NCBI GenBank assembly: GCA_016199255.1
Contig: JACQHA010000262.1
Coordinates: forward strand, 1-6,456
Direction of reading: 5' to 3'
Length of the DNA stretch: 6,456 nucleotides
Source of the DNA: Deinococcus sp.
GTDB taxonomy: Bacteria; Deinococcota; Deinococci; JACQHA01
Made by a program: the position numbers and the translations under genes. The notes beneath the pieces were generated by a model that saw only the letters and a program-made list of their open reading frames with translations, searched no databases and was not told where the DNA came from. The stretch's first letter is position 1, and each line of letters opens with the position of its first letter. Of the stretch, positions 1-5,548 are shown in pieces.

Positions 1-549
1 AAGATCCTGGTGCTGTCGGGCACGCTGCTCAAGGGCATGGATCAGGACTTTTATTACCGGATCATTCTCAAGATGCGGGAGAGCCACGTGCGGGTCATCT
101 TGGACTCTGATGGCGAAGAGTTCCGGCGTGGGCTGGAGGCCAGGCCCTACTTGATCAAGCCCAACAGCTTCGAGCTAGCCCGGCTGGTGGGGCGTCAGAT
201 TCACACTGACACCGAGGTGGCGGCGGCGGCGCATGAGGTGCTGGAACGGAGGGTGGAAGTGGTACTAGTGTCCCGGGGCGGTAGGGGAGCGGTGCTGATC
301 ACCAAGGACCTGCAGCTTATTGCCTATCCGCCCAAGGTGAAGGTGGACAGTGCCGTGGGCGCTGGCGACTCGATGCTGGCCGGGGTGGCCATTAAGCTCA
401 CTGAGGGCGCCAGCCTGGATGAGGCACTGCGCTTTGGCGTAGCGTGCGGCACGGCGACTGTCATCACCCCCGGCACCGAGCTCTGTTTCCCTCGCGACGT
501 GCTCAAGTTCCTGCCCCAGGTGCAGGTGGAGGAGTTCCGGCCTGCCTAG
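1..549 (+). CDS. pfkB: PfkB-family sugar-phosphate kinase (6-phosphofructokinase 2 / 1-phosphofructokinase type), 5'-truncated
   Basis: The reading frame is already open at base 1 and ends at TAG 547-549, so only the C-terminal 182 codons are present. The enzyme should phosphorylate a sugar phosphate with ATP (fructose-6-P or fructose-1-P to fructose-1,6-bisphosphate) in the cytoplasm. Evidence is the PfkB C-terminal signature VGAGDSMLAG; its Asp (codon 367-369) is the catalytic base of the family. The motif LIKPN is also present, as in E. coli PfkB and 1-phosphofructokinases. The stretch KLTEGASLDEALRFGVA followed by PGTELC resembles the end of E. coli PfkB (KLAENASLEE.VRFGVA, QGTRLC) from memory. 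The 1-phosphofructokinase (FruK) and tagatose-6-phosphate kinase (LacC) subfamilies cannot be excluded because the substrate-binding N-terminal half is missing. The next gene starts 28 nt downstream. Confidence 0.85.
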   Translation, partial: KILVLSGTLLKGMDQDFYYRIILKMRESHVRVILDSDGEEFRRGLEARPYLIKPNSFELARLVGRQIHTDTEVAAAAHEVLERRVEVVLVSRGGRGAVLITKDLQLIAYPPKVKVDSAVGAGDSMLAGVAIKLTEGASLDEALRFGVACGTATVITPGTELCFPRDVLKFLPQVQVEEFRPA

Positions 550-566
550 GCGTCACTGTCCTGTGC

Positions 567-572
567 TATGGT
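567..572 (+). promoter_or_regulatory. Possible extended -10 promoter for a near-leaderless transcript
   Basis: TATGGT preceded by TGC (564-566) gives an extended -10 (TGn plus a 4/6 hexamer). It sits 5 nt before ATG 578, so transcription would begin at or next to the start codon. No Shine-Dalgarno sequence precedes this ATG, which fits leaderless translation as known in Deinococcota and actinobacteria. No convincing -35 hexamer is present. The element is short and could be chance. Confidence 0.25.
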
Positions 573-577
573 GAAGC

Positions 578-979
578 ATGCGCCGGCTCAGCCTGCTTCT
601 GGTGCTCAGCACTTTAGCTCTGGCCCAGGGCCTCCCTCTTCTCTTGCTAGACCAGCCGGTGCAGGGCGCCTGGGAGCCAGGGGACCAGCTGGCCCTAGAC
701 GGCAGCTACCTGGACAGCTACGTATTCCAGGGAACGAGCAGCCAGCAACTCAGCCTAGAACTGCGCGCTACTGTGCCCGGGCTGCTTTTGGTCACCGATC
801 TGGAGCACAAGGAACTGGGGCGCGATGGCGACGGCCTTGAGACCATTAGCCAGGTGATCCTGACGCTGCTCACCGACGGCCTCTATTTAGTGACGGTCAA
901 TGCCTTTTCCCCGGGGCAAGGCGGCAGCTACACCCTGACGCTCACTACTCCACCGCCCCTTTCCTCCCCAGGGCCTTAG
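578..979 (+). CDS. Secreted small protein with a PPC-like beta-sandwich domain
   Basis: This encodes 133 aa and no named family member is recognised. Residues 1-16 form a typical Sec signal peptide (two Arg, a Leu-rich core, then ALA before Gln17), so the mature protein is about 117 aa and exported. Residues about 45-127 follow the layout of bacterial pre-peptidase C-terminal (PPC, PF04151) domains. They contain a D-S-Y-V-F strand, alternating hydrophobics (LSLELRA), a GRDGDG turn like the N-D-D-G turn of PPC domains, DGLYLVTVNAF near the position of the usual 'G-x-Y-x-V' strand, and a final GGSYTLTLT strand. The end is Pro-rich. There is no attached protease domain and no cysteine. ATG 578 is chosen because an in-frame TGA (572-574) lies just upstream and it alone gives a complete signal peptide. 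Function is unknown; an envelope or secreted binding role is inferred only from the fold and export signal. Confidence 0.72.
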   Translation: MRRLSLLLVLSTLALAQGLPLLLLDQPVQGAWEPGDQLALDGSYLDSYVFQGTSSQQLSLELRATVPGLLLVTDLEHKELGRDGDGLETISQVILTLLTDGLYLVTVNAFSPGQGGSYTLTLTTPPPLSSPGP

Positions 980-983
980 ATCC

Positions 984-1009
984 ACGCCGCCCCAGGTGGC
1001 GTTAGTTTT
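984..1009 (+). terminator. Weak rho-independent terminator candidate
   Basis: ACGCC (984-988) can pair with GGCGT (998-1002) across a 9-nt loop, followed after TAG by TTTT (1006-1009). It lies just after the stop codon of the secreted-protein gene. The stem is only 5 bp and the T-run only 4, so it is a marginal call. Confidence 0.3.
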
Positions 1010-1030
1010 CAGTAGGCGGGCCACTGCCTA

Positions 1031-1037
1031 GGGAGGG
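1031..1037 (+). promoter_or_regulatory. Ribosome binding site of glpK
   Basis: GGGAGGGG-type purine tract 9 nt before ATG 1046, which fixes the glycerol kinase start. Just upstream, TAGGC (1013-1017) can pair with GCCTA (1026-1030), giving a small hairpin that abuts this site. A CAGT/ACTG pairing (1010-1013 with 1023-1026) is an alternative fold of the same bases. Confidence 0.65.
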
Positions 1038-1045
1038 GAAGCTAC

Positions 1046-2509
1046 ATGGCCGATTTTATCCTGGCGCTGGATCAAGGTACCACCAGTTCACGCAGCATCT
1101 TGTTTGACCGCACTGGGCGGCCAGTGCGCACCAGCAGCCGGGAGCTGCGCCAGATCTACCCCAGGCCAGGCTGGGTGGAACACGACCCGGAGGAGATCTG
1201 GCAGTCCCAACTGGCCACCATGCGCCAGGTGATGGAGGACATAGACCCCTCGAACGTGGCGGCAGTGGGCATCACCAACCAGCGCGAGACCACTATTCTC
1301 TGGGACCGCCACACCGGGAAGCCGCTGCATAACGCCATTGTCTGGCAGTGCCGGCGCACGGCGGCCAGGTGCGAGGAGCTGCGCGCCAAAGGCTATGAAG
1401 CGCTGGTGCGGGAACACACCGGGCTGGTACTGGACGCCTACTTCTCCGGCACCAAGCTGTGCTGGCTGCTGGATAACGTGCCCGGCGCCCGGGAGCGGGC
1501 GGCTGCCGGGGAGCTGGCGTTTGGCACTGTGGACAGCTGGCTGCTCTGGAACCTAACTGGCGGCGCGGTGCACGCCACGGACTACTCCAATGCCTCGCGC
1601 ACCATGCTGTTCAATATCAGCACCTTGCAGTGGGACCAGGAGATGATCAGCTTGCTGGATGTGCCCAGCAGCGTGCTGCCCAAAGCCCGACCCACGGTCT
1701 ACCGCTTTGGCGAGCTGCACCCCGGGTTCTTGGGAGCCCCCCTGCCGGTGTCGGCGCTGGTGGGCGACCAGCAGGCTGCCCTGGCCGGCCACCAGGCCAA
1801 AGAGGGGGAGGCCAAGAACACTTACGGCACTGGCTCATTCCTGCTGCTCCACACTGGGAACCGGCTGGTGCTCTCCCAGCACGGCCTCTTGACCACTGTG
1901 GCCTGGGGCCGCGAAAAGAGCACCGAGTACGCCCTGGAGGGCTCTACCTTCATCACCGGCGCCGCGGTGCAGTGGCTGCGCGACGGCCTGGGCATCATTG
2001 CCAACGCTGGTGAAAGCGCTGCCCTGGCCCAGTCGGTGCCAGACACTGGCGGGGTGTACTTTGTGCCGGCGCTGGCCGGGCTGGGCGCCCCTTACTGGGA
2101 CATGGAGGCTAGAGGGCTGATCTGCGGCATTAGCCGCGCTAGCACCAAGGCACACTTGGTGCGGGCCACCTTGGAAGCCATTGCCTATTTGACCCGGGAC
2201 GTGCTGGACGTCATGAGCCAGGAGGCCGGGCTAAATCTCTCGGTGCTGAAAGTTGACGGCGGTGCCAGCGCCAATAATTTCCTGATGCAGTTCCAGGCCG
2301 ACATTCTGGGCATCCCGGTCAGGCGCAGCGCCGTGCTGGAAGTCACCGCCCTGGGGGCGGCGTATCTAGCCAGCCAGGAGGTGGGTTTCTGGCGGGAGGG
2401 GTCGCTCTCCCTCTCTACTGGCGCCGAGTTCCGGCCCACTATGGAGCCAGAGCGCCGGGAGCTGCTCTACCAGGGCTGGAAACGGGCGGTGGCCCGCGCC
2501 CGGGGCTGA
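1046..2509 (+). CDS. glpK: Glycerol kinase
   Basis: 487 aa, close to the usual ~500 aa of GlpK. It catalyses ATP + glycerol to sn-glycerol-3-phosphate in the cytoplasm, feeding glycolysis and lipid synthesis. It is an FGGY-family kinase with two actin-like domains. Visible motifs are the N-terminal phosphate-binding LALDQGTTSSRS (residues 6-17), GWVEHDPEEIW (42-52), GITNQRETT (75-83; Arg80-Glu81 contact glycerol), DAYFSGTK (130-137; Tyr132 is the glycerol-site Tyr), and GDQQAALAGH (240-249; Asp241 is the catalytic base). These are followed by NTYGTGSF (258-265), LEGSTFITGAAVQWLRDGL (297-315), PALAGLGAPYWD (341-352) and KVDGGASANNFLMQFQAD (402-419). No residue expected from the family is missing. 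No glycerol facilitator (glpF) or glycerol-3-P dehydrogenase (glpD) lies alongside it here, which is less common for glpK. Its TGA is 3 nt before the -35 box of the next transcription unit. Confidence 0.96.
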   Translation: MADFILALDQGTTSSRSILFDRTGRPVRTSSRELRQIYPRPGWVEHDPEEIWQSQLATMRQVMEDIDPSNVAAVGITNQRETTILWDRHTGKPLHNAIVWQCRRTAARCEELRAKGYEALVREHTGLVLDAYFSGTKLCWLLDNVPGARERAAAGELAFGTVDSWLLWNLTGGAVHATDYSNASRTMLFNISTLQWDQEMISLLDVPSSVLPKARPTVYRFGELHPGFLGAPLPVSALVGDQQAALAGHQAKEGEAKNTYGTGSFLLLHTGNRLVLSQHGLLTTVAWGREKSTEYALEGSTFITGAAVQWLRDGLGIIANAGESAALAQSVPDTGGVYFVPALAGLGAPYWDMEARGLICGISRASTKAHLVRATLEAIAYLTRDVLDVMSQEAGLNLSVLKVDGGASANNFLMQFQADILGIPVRRSAVLEVTALGAAYLASQEVGFWREGSLSLSTGAEFRPTMEPERRELLYQGWKRAVARARG

Positions 2510-2512
2510 GGT

Positions 2513-2542
2513 TTGACAACGCTCAAGCCCAGGGAGCATAAT
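2513..2542 (+). promoter_or_regulatory. Sigma70-type promoter of the cobalamin-uptake operon
   Basis: Perfect -35 TTGACA (2513-2518), 18-bp spacer, and -10 CATAAT (2537-2542, 5/6 match). The predicted transcription start is near 2549, about 30 nt before the conserved riboswitch core. The promoter begins only 3 nt after the glpK stop codon. Confidence 0.8.
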
Positions 2543-2570
2543 CAGCGCTGCGGGGCGAAGCCCCTAAAGC

Positions 2571-2730
2571 AGAATATGTGGCTGCGGGTGCCTTGTCGTG
2601 TAGGCAGGGCTGAAATGTGGGAAGCCGGTGCAAATCCGGCGCTGTTTCTCCGCAACTGTCAGCGCTAAGCGCAAGCCAGAATACCGGCCTGTAGCCGCCG
2701 AGCACCTTCGTGAGAAAGGAGGTAGGCGAA
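2571..2730 (+). promoter_or_regulatory. Cobalamin (B12) riboswitch aptamer, class-I-like
   Basis: Senses adenosylcobalamin and controls the btuFCD genes downstream. Conserved blocks occur in the correct order. GGTGCC is at 2587-2592, GGGAA at 2619-2623, and a GCCGG/CCGGC hairpin (2624-2628 with 2636-2640) has loop TGCAAAT, matching the family's GGTGnAAnTCC. CCGCAACTGTCA is at 2650-2661, a GCGC-TAA-GCGC hairpin at 2662-2672, and the B12 box AGCCAGAATACCGGCC at 2674-2689. GGCTGC (2580-2585) pairs with GTAGCC (2691-2696) to close the core. A following arm, ACCTTC (2704-2709) with GGAGGT (2718-2723) and loop GTGAGAAA, occupies the P13/L13 position of class-I cobalamin riboswitches. The loop bases GAGAAA (2712-2717) are complementary to TTTCTC at 2645-2650. 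The aptamer boundaries are approximate. Confidence 0.93.
2715..2723 (+). promoter_or_regulatory. Strong but displaced Shine-Dalgarno sequence inside the riboswitch P13-like arm
   Basis: AAAGGAGGT is a near-perfect anti-SD complement, yet no ATG, GTG or TTG follows within the next 12 nt; the btuF ATG is 71 nt further on. Its GGAGGT is paired in the P13-like hairpin with 2704-2709, so ligand binding could hide it. If bases 2724-2786 fold into the nested hairpin described for this leader, only 8 unpaired nt would separate it from ATG 2795. It may instead be purely structural. Confidence 0.45.
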
Positions 2731-2733
2731 GCC

Positions 2734-2778
2734 CCTCATCACGCGAGCCTGCGGCTCTCACGGATGAGGCAAGTTTTT
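2734..2778 (+). terminator. Riboswitch expression-platform hairpin / intrinsic terminator candidate
   Basis: CCTCATC (2734-2740) pairs with GATGAGG (2763-2769). Inside it CG/CG (2742-2743 with 2761-2762) and GAGCC/GGCTC (2745-2749 with 2753-2757, loop TGC) continue the stem. After CAAG comes TTTTT (2774-2778). This fits an intrinsic terminator upstream of btuF, although the T-run starts 4 nt from the stem, which weakens it. An outer perfect 7-bp helix, TAGGCGA (2723-2729) with TCGCCTA (2780-2786), encloses the whole hairpin and the T-run, which a simple terminator would not need. Confidence 0.6.
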
Positions 2779-2794
2779 CTCGCCTAAGCACCAT

Positions 2795-3685
2795 ATGCGT
2801 ATCCCTCTGGTGATTCTTGGCCTAGTGGTTTGGTTTTCCCTGGCTGGCGCCGAGCAGTTTCCCCTGGTGGTCACTGACGACCTGGGGCGGACGGTGACCA
2901 TTAGCGCCCCACCCCAGCGCCTGGTCTCTCTGGCCCCCTCCCATACCGAGATTCTTTTCGCCCTGGGGGCGCTGGACCGGCTGGCGGGAGTGAGCGAGGC
3001 CGACGACTATCCGCCCCTGGTGCGGGAATTGCCCCGCTTTGGCACGTTCCCTGGCGTAAACCTGGAGGCAGTAGTAGGGCTAGAACCTGATCTGGTCCTG
3101 GCGGCGGGCATTAATAATTCCAACGATGTCCAGGCCCTGGAGGCCCTGGGGGTGACGGTGCTCTGGCTGGACCCCAAGGACATTGGGGACGTGCTGCGGG
3201 TCATTGGCGATATAGCCCAGGTGCTCAACCTGCCCCGCCAGGGAGCAGCGTTAGTGGAGGTGCTGGAGCAGCGCATGATGGCGGTTAGCGCCGTGACCAA
3301 CACCATTCCCGAGGCGGAGCGGCCCCGCATTTATTTTGAGCTAGACAGCACCCTGTTTGCCGCCGGCCCCAGCTCGTTCACTGGTGGGATCATTGCGGCT
3401 GCCGGCGGCGCCAACATTGTCAGGGGCGACCTGGCGTTTCCCCAGCTCTCCGCCGAGGCGATTGTGGCCGCCGACCCAGAGGTGGTGGTCTTGGCCGATG
3501 CCCCCTTTGGGGAGACCGCGGCCAGCTTCGCCGCCCGAGCGGGGTTCAGCATGATCAGCGCCGTACAGAGCGGGCAGATTATTGAGCTGACCGCCGACCA
3601 GACCAGCTGGTTCTCCCGGCCAGGGCCGCGGGTGGTGGACGCGCTGGAGTTCTTAGCCCGGGCACTCTACCCGGAGCAGTTCTAA
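2795..3685 (+). CDS. btuF: Cobalamin ABC transporter, periplasmic substrate-binding protein
   Basis: 296 aa with a single type-III periplasmic binding protein fold (PF01497) over residues about 40-270. It captures cobalamin or corrinoid outside the inner membrane and delivers it to BtuC. Residues 1-19 are a Sec signal peptide ending LAGA, with no cysteine anywhere in the protein, so it is soluble rather than a lipoprotein. Family motifs are RLVSLAPSHTEILFALGA (42-59), LDRLAGVS (60-67), NLEAVVGLEPDLVLA (89-103), GGIIAAAGGANI (197-208) and LSAEAIVAADPEVVVL (218-233). Glu91 and Glu221 stand where E. coli BtuF has the two Glu that dock onto BtuC arginines. ATG 2795 is the first start after an in-frame TGA at 2765-2767 and gives the full signal peptide; there is no local Shine-Dalgarno. 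The riboswitch upstream supports B12 over siderophore or haem as substrate. The stop codon touches the next start (TAA then ATG). Confidence 0.93.
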   Translation: MRIPLVILGLVVWFSLAGAEQFPLVVTDDLGRTVTISAPPQRLVSLAPSHTEILFALGALDRLAGVSEADDYPPLVRELPRFGTFPGVNLEAVVGLEPDLVLAAGINNSNDVQALEALGVTVLWLDPKDIGDVLRVIGDIAQVLNLPRQGAALVEVLEQRMMAVSAVTNTIPEAERPRIYFELDSTLFAAGPSSFTGGIIAAAGGANIVRGDLAFPQLSAEAIVAADPEVVVLADAPFGETAASFAARAGFSMISAVQSGQIIELTADQTSWFSRPGPRVVDALEFLARALYPEQF

Positions 3686-4726
3686 ATGGGCTACTACCTG
3701 CGCCAGCAGCGCTGGGCAACGCTTCTAGGGGGGCTCGTGGTCCTAGGGCTGGCAGCGGTGCTTAGTACCGCAGTGGGCTCGGTACCCATCCCTCCTGGCG
3801 CTATCTGGCGCCTGCTGGTCGGCCAGCTCTTCCCGGGAGGCATCCCAGGCGACTTTCCCCGGAGCTGGGCCCCCATTTTGCTCCAGGTGCGCCTGCCCCG
3901 GGTGGCGCTGGCCGGGGTGGTGGGCGCCGCCCTGGCCGTAGCCGGCGCCAGCTACCAGGGGCTGTTCCGCAACCCCCTCGCCGACCCCTACCTGCTGGGC
4001 GTAGCCGGCGGCGCCAGCGTAGGCGCTTCTTTGGCCCTGGCCTTTGGCCTGACTTTGCCCTTCGGGCTGGGGGCCACCCAGGTTCTGGCCTTTGCCGGCG
4101 CCCTGGGGGCGGCACTGGCGGTGTATCTCCTGGCCAGGGTAGGACGCAGCGCACCGGTGGTGACCCTCTTGCTGGCCGGGGTGGCGCTGGGGTCGCTGCT
4201 CACGGCGGTCACCTCGCTGATCCTGATCCTGAGCGAGGACCGGGCCCAGATCATCCTGGCCTGGCTGCTGGGTAGCTTTGGCACCGCCAGCTGGGAACGG
4301 GTGGGCACCGCTCTGCCCTACATGGTGCCGGCAGCGCTGGCGCTTTTGGTCTCGGCGCGGCTCCTGAACGCCTTGCAGCTAGGCGATGAGGGAGCGCTGC
4401 ACCTGGGCATTGAGATAGAGCGCCTGAAGTTCTGGCTGATGGTGGCCACCACCCTGCTGGTGGCGGCGGCGGTGTCAGTGAGCGGCCTGATTGGCTTTGT
4501 AGGGCTTTTGATTCCCCACGCGGTGCGGTTACTCTGGGGCCCTGACTACCGCTTCCTCCTGCCTATGTCGGCGCTGGCCGGCGCCATTTTCCTCATGGCC
4601 GCCGACACTGCTGCCCGCACCCTCTTTCCCCAGGCGGAGCTGCCCGTAGGGGTGGTGACCGCCTTCTGCGGGGCGCCGTTCTTTCTGTACCTACTGCGGC
4701 AGCGCCGCAAGGAGCTAGGGGCATGA
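3686..4726 (+). CDS. btuC: Cobalamin ABC transporter permease
   Basis: 346 aa, FecCD/BtuC family (PF01032), normally 10 transmembrane helices acting as a homodimer. The sequence is almost entirely hydrophobic. The first helix is about 12-30, and the family hallmark RLPRVALAGVVGAALAVAGA (69-88) is followed by YQGLFRNPLADPYLLGVAGG (90-109). A cytoplasmic coupling segment with LGDEGALHLGIEIERLK (232-248) is where BtuC contacts its ATPase. The C-terminal hallmark GLIGFVGLLIPHAVRLLWG (267-285) is followed by MAADTAARTLFPQAELPVG (304-322). The start directly follows the btuF TAA; GGAG (3673-3676) lies 9 nt upstream inside btuF, so translation is probably coupled. The 3' end overlaps btuD by 4 nt (ATGA). 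By sequence alone it could be an iron-siderophore or haem permease; the B12 assignment rests on the riboswitch and on cobO downstream. Confidence 0.93.
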   Translation: MGYYLRQQRWATLLGGLVVLGLAAVLSTAVGSVPIPPGAIWRLLVGQLFPGGIPGDFPRSWAPILLQVRLPRVALAGVVGAALAVAGASYQGLFRNPLADPYLLGVAGGASVGASLALAFGLTLPFGLGATQVLAFAGALGAALAVYLLARVGRSAPVVTLLLAGVALGSLLTAVTSLILILSEDRAQIILAWLLGSFGTASWERVGTALPYMVPAALALLVSARLLNALQLGDEGALHLGIEIERLKFWLMVATTLLVAAAVSVSGLIGFVGLLIPHAVRLLWGPDYRFLLPMSALAGAIFLMAADTAARTLFPQAELPVGVVTAFCGAPFFLYLLRQRRKELGA

Positions 4727-5544
4727 ATCTCTTGGTGCGCGACCTGCACTTCGCTTACGGACCCAAGCCGGTGCTCAATGGAATCAGCTTCACCCTAGCC
4801 GCCGGCCAGGTGCTGGGGGTACTGGGCCCCAATGGCTCCGGCAAGTCCACGCTTCTGCGCTGCCTGACCGGGGCGCTGCGCGCCCAGGGCACCATTGAGT
4901 GGGACCAGCGGCCAGTGCATACTATTCCCCGCCTGGAGCTGGCCAAAAAGGTGGCGCTGGTGCCCCAGAACCCCCACCTGCCAGAAGGTTTCACCGCTTT
5001 AGAGGTGGTGCTCCTGGGCCGCACCCCTCATCTCAAGCTCTGGGACAGTGAGGGGCCTAAAGACCTGGCCATCTGCCACTCGGCGCTGGAGCGCACCAGC
5101 ACCCTGGAGCTAGCCATGCACCGGGTGGAGCAGCTCTCTGGTGGGGAGCGCCAGCGCCTGGCGCTGGCCCTGGCCCTGGCCCAGGAGCCAGAGGCGCTAC
5201 TACTCGATGAGCCCACGGCCCATCTGGACCTGCACCACCAGCTGGCTACTTTGGATTCAATCAGGACCCTGGTCCAAAGCGGCCTGGCAGTGCTCCTGGT
5301 GATGCACGACCTGAACCTGGCCACCAGCATCTGCGACTACATCCTGCTCCTCTGCCAGGGCGCAGTGCGCTACCAGGGCCCCCCAGCAGAGGTGATCACC
5401 GAGGCGCACGTGCGCGAGGTATACGGCGCCGAGGTGATGGTGGTGCCCCACCCCCAGAGCGGGGAGCCGGTGGTGCTTTCACAAAGGTCAGGGCGTCACG
5501 GGACTCGCCCTCCGGGACTCGTCGCCCCCCGGCGGAGCCGGTAA
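4723..5544 (+). CDS. btuD: Cobalamin ABC transporter ATP-binding protein, with repeat-encoded C-terminal tail
   Basis: 273 aa. It hydrolyses ATP on the cytoplasmic face to power BtuC. Motifs are Walker A GPNGSGKST (35-43), Q-loop Gln82 in VPQNPHLPEGFTALEVVLLGR, ABC signature LSGGERQRLALALALAQ (138-154), Walker B ALLLDE with Glu163, D-loop HLDL, and switch His195 in VMHDLN. All catalytic parts are intact. AAGGAG (4709-4714) lies 8 nt before the start, which overlaps the btuC stop. The family domain ends around residue 254. Residues 255-273 (Arg/Pro/Gly-rich, ending PRRSR) and the TAA at 5542-5544 are encoded by the first unit of a tandem palindromic repeat, so the original C-terminus and stop appear to have been replaced. 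E. coli BtuD is 249 aa, consistent with a tail of about 20 residues. Confidence 0.93.
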   Translation: MNLLVRDLHFAYGPKPVLNGISFTLAAGQVLGVLGPNGSGKSTLLRCLTGALRAQGTIEWDQRPVHTIPRLELAKKVALVPQNPHLPEGFTALEVVLLGRTPHLKLWDSEGPKDLAICHSALERTSTLELAMHRVEQLSGGERQRLALALALAQEPEALLLDEPTAHLDLHHQLATLDSIRTLVQSGLAVLLVMHDLNLATSICDYILLLCQGAVRYQGPPAEVITEAHVREVYGAEVMVVPHPQSGEPVVLSQRSGRHGTRPPGLVAPRRSR

Positions 5545-5547
5545 CCT
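5484..5547 (+). repeat. Palindromic repeat unit A (64 nt, longer copy), inside the 3' end of btuD
   Basis: Shares its first 14 nt (AAGGTCAGGGCGTC, 5484-5497) and its last 25 nt (5523-5547, ending CCGGTAACCT) exactly with unit B. Between these it carries a 25-nt insert (5498-5522) holding a direct repeat CGGGACTCG (5499-5507 and 5513-5521). Possible fold: outer AGGT/ACCT (5485-5488 with 5544-5547), arm GGGCG with CGCCC (5491-5495 with 5523-5527, or alternatively with 5506-5510), and arm CCGGC-GGA-GCCGG (5529-5541). The btuD stop codon lies between the second arm and the outer strand. Confidence 0.85.
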
Positions 5548-5548
5548 G

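Noticed and set aside
568..840. A 90-codon open frame overlapping the secreted-protein gene in another frame
   Set aside because: Its product is low-complexity Pro/Ala/Arg-rich and resembles no family; the overlapping frame at 578-979 has a clean signal peptide and domain pattern.
1647..2155. Long antisense open frames within glpK, and similar ones in btuC and btuD
   Set aside because: High GC content leaves the opposite strand open in several frames; none shows a recognisable domain, while the sense genes contain every family motif.
2764..2787. Seven-codon upstream ORF (ATG AGG ... TAA) just before btuF as a leader peptide
   Set aside because: It has no Shine-Dalgarno, its ATG lies within the terminator stem strand GATGAGG, and its codons show no regulatory pattern; its stop being 7 nt before btuF is probably chance.
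2628..2813. Open frames on both strands across 2523-2813
   Set aside because: They coincide with the highly conserved cobalamin riboswitch, which explains the sequence; the products are Arg/Ser-rich with no family likeness.
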